From contig NW_017386022.1 in NCBI RefSeq assembly GCF_000237925.1, positions 186,001-250,000 on the forward strand: a stretch of DNA of 64,000 nucleotides, given 5' to 3'. Shown here one piece after another: positions 56,966 through 64,000 of the stretch (positions are counted from its first letter, which is position 1; each line of letters begins with the position of its first letter). The DNA comes from Schistosoma mansoni. Its lineage: Eukaryota; Platyhelminthes; Trematoda; Strigeidida; Schistosomatidae. Made by a program: the position numbers and the translations under genes. Below the pieces are notes generated by a model. That model was not told where the DNA came from. It made no database searches and saw only the letters and a program-made list of their open reading frames with translations.

Positions 56966-57894
56966 ACCACAATGGTTGTAAATTTTTAAACACGATACAT
57001 CAAATTTACGGTTTCTAATTGTTATTTGTAATCTAAAACACTGTTAGTATTTGATACTTTATTGATTACTTATTTTAATATACCAGGAAAGTCTTTATTA
57101 TGATTTCGACTAGCAAGAGAATAAGTCACAAAACAAATTATTATACAGTCTAGTGAATGCTTTACATTTCAATCTTAAAGTTAATTCCAAAGTTATTTAT
57201 GAATTATTTAAAACAATCATTTGACAGTAAAATAACAGTTACTGGATTCTGTATATCTCTTAAAAGTAAAGTATTTCATTATTTGAATTCGAATATAATT
57301 CTCTGTATGATTAGGTAAGTAGTTAGCCACCAAGATAATGTATCTCAATTTATGTGACATTTTTTATAACCACCATTCTGACAATCCAAATTATTTTTCT
57401 TATACCTTTGACGACTGGGTATAAGACAGGTATATCCCAGAATTATGGATGACCATTGATAAGTTAGATAACTACATCATAATAGTAAATCTAATAATAT
57501 GGATTATTAAGTATAGTCATTAGATAATCCCTTATATTCTTGACTTCATTCGGATTCAATCTTTAACTTACTAACCATTCTTGACTATAAATGATCTTAA
57601 ACATTACAAAGAATTTTTATATTGAGTATTTTCCTATTATCAGCTCACAATTTCTTAGACTTTGACTATCGAATGTGATCGATATTATGAGCCACCTTGA
57701 CTATATTAACACAAACACACATACACCCACTAAACTTCTAGATAGCTATCATGTCAGTCTTAAGCAAACCTAAGGAAATGCGTAGAAGGACTTTAATTTT
57801 TTAAAATGGTCATTCAATCGTAAAAAGATTGATCAATAGTACGTTTAAAATTATGCTATTAATCGATTGTCGTCTATTGTTATTGCTTACGTCA

Positions 57895-57897
57895 TAT

Positions 57898-57931
<34 letters not shown>
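57895..57931. repeat. (ACT)n microsatellite
   Basis: About 12 uninterrupted ACT units. Confidence 0.95.
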
Positions 57932-57932
<1 letters not shown>

Positions 57933-58399
57933 AAAAAAGACACAACAGTCTATGTGCGTATATGTGAAAAAAGGATGATGAGTATCAAAGAATAAATGGG
58001 GCATTGGTGTACAGATACCCATGTTTATAATAAGAATATTATAATAATGTACTATTGTAAATTCAATATTCCATGTTTGAGATTGATTTTTATTGGTTTA
58101 AAACTCTAATAGCAACAATAATAACGATAATAATTTAAATGTTTGAGATCGATATATACGTATATATGTATACACATATGTTATATTAGCTTGTAACAGT
58201 ATGTTTAGTGTAAAATACACAACACATCAAATATACAAAGTATCCTTTAGTGATAAGGATTAAGTTTACCTTGGTAACTAAAAATTTAAAAAGAACTGTT
58301 TTCTGAGTCTAGTCCATTTTATTTCTAGACTTGTATAGTATGAGATAATAATAACAATAAAAGTAATGTAACTCATGGAGCATTTTTAAAGCATAAAGG

Positions 58400-58401
<2 letters not shown>

Positions 58402-58432
<31 letters not shown>
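58402..58432. repeat. (TA)n microsatellite
   Basis: About 15 TA units. Confidence 0.95.
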
Positions 58433-58434
<2 letters not shown>

Positions 58435-59493
58435 TTTTTATGGTCTGTCAGGCCTTTATGATTTAAGGGAACTCGTTCTGTAATAACCTACTACTTGACG
58501 GAACGTTAGGTGAATATTAACTAAATTTATACTATACAAGTTTTCAGATTAGAATAATTGTATTGTTTACGTCCTCTGTTAAAACTCTTATTCATTATAG
58601 GAATTAAAGGACTGTTGTTTTAAACATTCCTTCTAGGCGGAATCATCGCACACTATGTATGGGTGTAAGTAAACTAAAACAATAAACAATTGAAATTTTT
58701 GCCTTGAAATGTCTTAAATAAAAAGTCGTTTATCAGCATAATAGTCTTTAGAGAAGATAAATTTTAAATTTTCTGAATTCCAATGTCATAATATTCAACA
58801 GAGAGTTTAATCTGATTGGTATCCTAGTAATCATAACCTCATAATCATCGTCAATATTTCATTTTCTCCATAAAGTACATAACGAAATGAAGATTTTAAA
58901 AAAATGTTGTAAGTGTTTAAACTTTGACGTCATTCAATTAACAAGATATTTTTATTATTAAGAAACTTAACTGAAGCACTTAATGAAAAACACAACCTAA
59001 TCATTCAAACAAACAAAACACATGACTGAACAAAACAAGTTTAACCGATGTAATTTGATAAACCTGTATTGTATATCTACTATTTGTGTTATCTAAAACG
59101 TAACCTAATCCTCTAATCGCTACAAAAATTGGCCAATACCATAAAGAAAATTAACAATTAAAGAAAAAATTGATGGTTCTAGTATGTTCTTTTCTTATTC
59201 AGAATCTTATTCTGATTTTTTTACCGTCTTTAAACTGATATACAAATAAAGTTACAAATAGTCTTTATGACTAATGTACATATGAATAGTGTAGATATTC
59301 TACTTAGTAATGTAATATTTTTACGAAATTTTCATGATAACATATACGTTGTTAAGTAAAACACCCGTTCTACATATGGTAACACTTGATGACTGTATGG
59401 TGTACATCGTTTACATTGGCAACCATAGAGTAAATTTATTAGTTCTGAAGTTAAAGTTGAGTATTGAAGATAAAAATTTCCTGGTTAGTGTTT

Positions 59494-59590
59494 TTTTAGT
59501 GAGGTAGTTTTCTACGGGATAGGGTCGCTAACCCCATGCCCAACCCTCCTCATTTATCCGGGTTTGGGATCAAGAGTAGCGGGTTTATTG
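59494..59590 (-). mobile_element. RTE 5'-leader relic
   Basis: TTTTCTACGGGATAGGGTCG, CTAACCCCATGCCCAACCCT, then GGGTTTGGGATCAAGAGTAG. Reverse complement of the RTE 5' leader seen at 50010-50100 and 13760-13862. A 5'-end fragment without a 3' end is unusual for target-primed elements and suggests later rearrangement. Confidence 0.65.
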
Positions 59591-60898
59591 AAGATAACAA
59601 AATAACAGCCCAACCAAACTCTACCATTTTCTGAAATTCCAAGCCGTGATTATCGTGAACTACATGATAAAATATAAAGAAATTGAATATAACTAGAAAG
59701 CGTTAAAATGAGGCACCACTAAAGATAAAAAAAATGTAGAAATTTAGTCTACTTATTTATTGAATACTCTGTTCCTGTAAAATAAAATATTGTAATCAAC
59801 AGAACCAGTATTTGGAAATGTTCACCCCAAACGTTTACGTAAAATTAACTAGGACTAATTCAATGAACACAACTGTTTACTTTTGCCTTCTATTTACATA
59901 ACTGATATATTAAACTTAGAAGACTAAAATACAGGGTTTAAATAAGTTAGGTCTCTGGTTAGTGATAATTACTCACCACTAACAACTATTTATATTTCCT
60001 TCAATGTTTTAGTGTATCCAAGTATGAAAATAAAGTTGGTCATTTTAAATTCCAAAATATAAAAGTCAAGTTTATTGAATATTTTACAAACTAATCTTGT
60101 ACATTCTTGTTTGTAGTAACTATGAATAACTTTATTTCTGTAACCGTTGCTATTTAATGCATATGAATAGCTTTTAAATAATGTTGCTAAACATTAGTTT
60201 ACTTTAATAATAGTAAGTAGTATATTATAAATAAATAAAATTATATTGATGTCATGAAGTAACCTAGGTTAGGCGACATATGAGAATCCAGAACTAGAAT
60301 TCCGTAATTACGTTTGTGATTTCATTCAGTAGTGAGCAGATTTAAATTTTTAGACTTCAGGGTTCGTGAAGATAATAAGCCCCATGTTTTAATGAAATAA
60401 ATTAGTTATATAAAACAATCATATAACATTATGTAAAGTAGTATAGTATATTTTAACTATGGCTTATAGCACCGTAATGTACTATGTTAACTACGGAACA
60501 ATTATCTCGGTTTATTAAAAGTAGTGCGAAGTTATTTCAGTTATATAATATCAGCTAGCGTTAGATGAATTTACTTCTGCTTTCAAGTTATCAGATTACA
60601 GTATCTTTCCAGAAACAATCGTGATGATAATTATCTATATATTTACAAAAATATATAATTCTTTTCATTATTAGGAATGGTATTCATCTTTATGTCATTA
60701 ACTACAGACAGTTGTCTATCGATTTGTATTTTTTAAAGGGGCTAATTAAGTCTTGTACTTCTCTACCTCCATACCTAGTAATTCCGTCCTTGAAAATTTA
60801 TAATTGTATTCACATCAAACATGTTAATTATCCACTTTCAATGTTTGTCTTCCTTTTATAAGAAAAATACGTCCTTCTAGTTGATTATCTACGAGATA
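59591..60898. other. Intergenic AT-rich DNA
   Basis: Nothing recognised. Confidence 0.45.
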
Positions 60899-61366
60899 AT
60901 TCTGAAGGCTTCGTTTATCACTCATCCTGATAACAGTTATTAGATGAAGCTCGATGGTGTATGGATTTCAGAAAACGGTATAAACAGTCAACTTCATTTT
61001 GATATTGAACAGCACAGATCAGTAAGTTACAAACTCACAAGGCGAATATGATCAGAAATGGGAATGCGATTAAGTGCGATCGAAAGAATACAGATGTGAA
61101 TTAACAGTAGAATGAATTAACAAAATTCAAGCTCATCTAAAAAAAAGTGGACGAGTCACCGGGCGGTTTAAAAAACAACTTACATTTAAACTTGTAAGAG
61201 GGATATACGGGTAGGCTATCACGTGATCAACCAAACACATTCATCAAGGGATAATAATATTACAGGGATATACAAATTGCTACTGTCCCATGACACTTAA
61301 CTTAGTTGAAGGGCTTGACAAAACTAAACGTAAACGGACTTGAATGTAGGTGAGTTGCTATATCCT
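60899..61366 (+). mobile_element. Diverged solo LTR, related to 32463-32968
   Basis: The 5' part (TGAAGGCTTCGTTTATCACT, GATAACAGTTATTAGATG) and the 3' part (GATATACAAATTGCTACTGT, CTTAACTTAGTTGAAGGGCT, GAGTTGCTATA) align with the LTR at 32463. Boundaries (60903, 61362) are by alignment. ATTC before and ATCC/TCCT after do not give a perfect TSD, consistent with age. Confidence 0.55.
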
Positions 61367-61479
61367 AAGCAATACCTATCTCAGGGTATTAGTAATTCGT
61401 GTATATTTTGTTTCGTATGTCTTAGTTCAATAATCACTTTTTAAAAATCCTTACCACGACTCTGAAAAAGGGTTATGAA

Positions 61480-61552
61480 TCCTTTTTGAGACGAGTCTCA
61501 ACTAGGAAAAAACGCGCGTCTTGATTAGACTGCTAGCCACCATCATCTCAGT
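61480..61552 (+). mobile_element. Sm-alpha ribozyme relic
   Basis: GAGACGAGTCTCAACTAGGA, AAAAACGCGCGTCTTGATTA, GACTGCTAGCCACCATCATC. This is the ribozyme 3' half and end region, with stem II and the GAAAC box mutated. Confidence 0.65.
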
Positions 61553-62030
61553 TTATAAGGGTCCTGAATATCTGATAATTACTTTTAATCATTTCATGAA
61601 GTATTTTGTGATTACAACCAGAAATTACCGATGTGTCTGTAAGTGAATTTAATAACTTTATGGAGAATCTGCTTGTATTCTGACTACACACTGTTGTTTC
61701 TTATCTTATCTCGTCACTCATTAAAGGTCTTGAGAGCAAACTGATGTTAATATCTGTTGCTATCAGTGAAAGCAAATCAATCACCAACTGAACCTTTATG
61801 TTCTGAGAATTTCCTGCATTTTAAATTTAGGTTATTTTTTTTATCAACTAGTATTACTACCCATTCAACAATAACTTTGTTTTGTATGTTTTAATTCACT
61901 CTATTAGATCGTTTTTGACCTAGTTTATATTTTAAATTTTTCCCTCTTCACAAATATGCTTCATAGTAAGCTGAAAATAGTTTTCTTGTAATCACAAATA
62001 AGCCCATCGCAGATTCCATCCACATTTATC
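61553..62030. other. Intergenic, nothing recognised
   Basis: AT-rich DNA. Confidence 0.4.
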
Positions 62031-62491
62031 AGTTTTTAATGGCCCGGTATCTGACTCCACGTAGATCGCTTGCTGCTTGTTATCGAAATATACATATCGC
62101 CGTTCTTCGTGCATAATCACCTACTTAACTCGCGTTAGTGAATAAGGGAATTAAATAAGCCAAATGCCAGAATGGATTTTTGAATACGTATATTTCGTAC
62201 AATCGTTGATCGAAGTGTAAAGCAAAACGAAATGACGAGCAAATGGAGAAGGCGAGTGAGCCAAGTCATTCTAGAGAAAGAGTGAATCGGTATTTATGGT
62301 CAAACAAAAACAGGTTACAGACAAATAATGAGTAAGTAATTAGCACATATACGATAATATAAAAATAGTCAGGATTAATAAGCGAATAAGTTAAAGGGTA
62401 AAAATGTGGCTTGAGAAGAATGAATAGATTGTTTCTTCCAGAGGCTAGAATAACCTATGTGTGCTTTATATATTAGCAGCTCCTACAAGTT
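62031..62491 (+). mobile_element. Solo LTR (TGTAGTGCC family), TSD AGTT
   Basis: The LTR 62035-62487 (453 bp) starts TTTAATGGCCCGGTATCTGA (mutated first bases) and ends AGCAGCTCCTACA, flanked by AGTT (62031-62034, 62488-62491). The body matches 43316 and 50497 (GTGAATAAGGGAATTAAATA; AATAGTCAGGATTAATAAGC). Confidence 0.78.
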
Positions 62492-64000
62492 TGCATTGTT
62501 TTCTTTTCTTGTTTTGGCCATTACCATGATTATATGATCAGTTCAAAACAATTCTCAAGACATGCAAAAAGACTCTCCTTTACAAATGACACTCCACAGT
62601 ACTTATTTTTACGTAATCAACGCTAATAAGTGAATAATATTATTTCTCTTAGTAATGATCACTACTGTTGTTATACAATTTTACAGCCTGTTCCGAATTT
62701 CAGAAATATATTACGTACACTTTCTTTTTTGCTTAACCACATAACATAGCTTTCAATTGACCTGTTAGTTATAGGTTATTATCATTGTCTAATTTATTAA
62801 AAAGGTAAATCTTGGAGATTTATATTGGACTTGAATTTTTCAGGCAACAATAAGTAAACTTGGTGATTTTGTTGTGCATCTGTTGTACAGGAAAAAAGTT
62901 TTCTAGATAAAAGGTTCAAATCATATTGTTAAACATACAGGTGAAAGTAAACATTACCAGTAACTTGAGAATCGTTTCTTCATAAATCGCATAATTGGAA
63001 ATTCCTGATTAACTAGTAACCTATCCATAATTTAAAGCGACTATCGTTTTTGTTGTGCAGTGGCAACAGCCAGAAAATAGTTGGAATCAAGGCAACAGTA
63101 AAGAGCTGTAATTTTAGCCTCCTTCTCTTCATATTTGTACCTCAGACAATGTTAAGTTTTGGACCTTTGGTATCTTTTAAGACTAAAAACCACACATTAG
63201 TTTAGGACAAAATTGCTTTCAATAAATTCTTTCCTGATTTTCAATGGTCTTTTGGTCGAGTTTAATTTAAGTCCAAAGCTGTTTTAAGATTGAAATGTTC
63301 TCCACCAATTACCTAACTGGATAATCGTCTTTTGAAATCACAGACTTTATGTAAGTAAAATACTTTAATCTTCCATGCAGTATTAAAGAAAGCATGATTA
63401 CAGTGAGCCTTAATTCATGACAGTTTTCTTGCTGAGACAGACTTAGCGATATTGAGTATTATTTGGTTGAGAATATTAGTACAAAAAGAGTCTAAGAAGA
63501 GTAACTCACTAAATATTAGATATGACGTTTGTAATTACAGTGAAATTACTTTATGTTGCCGACTTTTATTGACAGTTATAAGATCTTTAGAAATAATTTT
63601 TTCATTTCTCCAATATGATAAAAGCTTTTTAATTCTCTACAACACAAAAAAAATATTCATTTAAAGGCACGTAAATGTTCTTCTTATTGCTGTTTTTAAG
63701 TTTGTTAATGGCACTATAAGCGATTCCAAATATCCGACATATTTTGCGTTCACAATTGTCATAAAGTGGAGTAAGTGGTGATTAATACATACATCTGAGT
63801 AAACCACTAATAATGTGATTTATTCTAGAATGAAATTGAGCAAGAGAGAAAACAATCAACCGACTTTGTTTGTATAAGTTAGCAAGTTTGCCTAATTCTT
63901 TAAACTGTATCGTGCATGTAGTTAGGAAAAAAATTTTAAAAGCTTTAATCTTCCTTATGGATCCCGTGAATATCCTTTCACTACAGACTATACGTCATGA
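62492..64000. other. Intergenic AT-rich DNA to window end
   Basis: No feature recognised. The 70-codon frame at 63452-63664 has no domain or compositional support. Confidence 0.45.

Larger units (their letters stand above)
56966..59493. other. Gene-less stretch with microsatellites
   Basis: No gene or retroelement recognised apart from the simple repeats listed separately. Confidence 0.45.

Overview
The window looks like nuclear DNA of a blood fluke (Schistosoma or a close relative). It is strongly AT-rich, with long gene-poor stretches and many decayed retroelements. The best diagnostic is a tRNA-headed repeat that carries the schistosome Sm-alpha type hammerhead ribozyme. It occurs with RTE-clade retrotransposons resembling SR2, Penelope-like elements (PLEs) with GIY-YIG endonuclease remnants, and solo LTRs. 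Family names come from recognition, not a search, and the species cannot be fixed.

Host genes: only two are convincing. They are divergently oriented paralogues at 25129-26049 (-) and 54369-55640 (+). Each encodes an N-terminal PTB/PID-like domain, an acidic M-V/I-E-D motif, a low-complexity linker (proline-rich in one, asparagine-rich in the other) and a shared C-terminal motif. Almost everything else recognisable is mobile DNA.

Layout. 1-1293: 3' part of an RTE element running in from the left. 1747-1983: a solo LTR. 2.7-9.97 kb: hammerhead SINE copies (two tRNA-headed families, called here Sm-alpha and B) and PLE terminal repeats. 10.2-13.9 kb: antisense RTE copies. 14.5-15.6 kb: two composite SINE insertions with target-site duplications (TSDs). 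16.3-19.1 kb: RTE tails and a PLE with a GIY-YIG ORF. 19.1-24.2 kb: featureless DNA. 24.18-24.30 kb: a 99-bp mini hammerhead insertion. 25.1-26.0 kb: PTB gene 1. 27-30 kb: PLE and non-LTR 3' ends. 32.4-33.6 kb: two solo LTRs. 34.2-35.6 kb: a decayed CR1-like element. 37.8-47.7 kb: B and Sm-alpha SINEs, an inverted-repeat element, an LTR and two PLE relics. 48.4-49.7 kb: paired inverted Sm-alpha copies around an assembly gap. 49.99-53.56 kb: a full-length RTE insertion with a solo LTR nested in it. 54.4-55.6 kb: PTB gene 2. 55.8-56.2 kb: a palindromic PLE repeat around the second gap. 56.6-62.5 kb: scattered relics and two solo LTRs. The rest is unique AT-rich DNA.

The most interesting signal is the set of hammerhead SINEs. 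Several have intact catalytic cores. Several insertions are inverted (fold-back) composites bounded by perfect 7-12 bp TSDs, and two of these (41 kb and 46 kb) share the same internal junction and ends, which suggests a composite mobile unit. Head-to-tail monomer junctions and circularly permuted copies point to multimeric or circular RNA templates.
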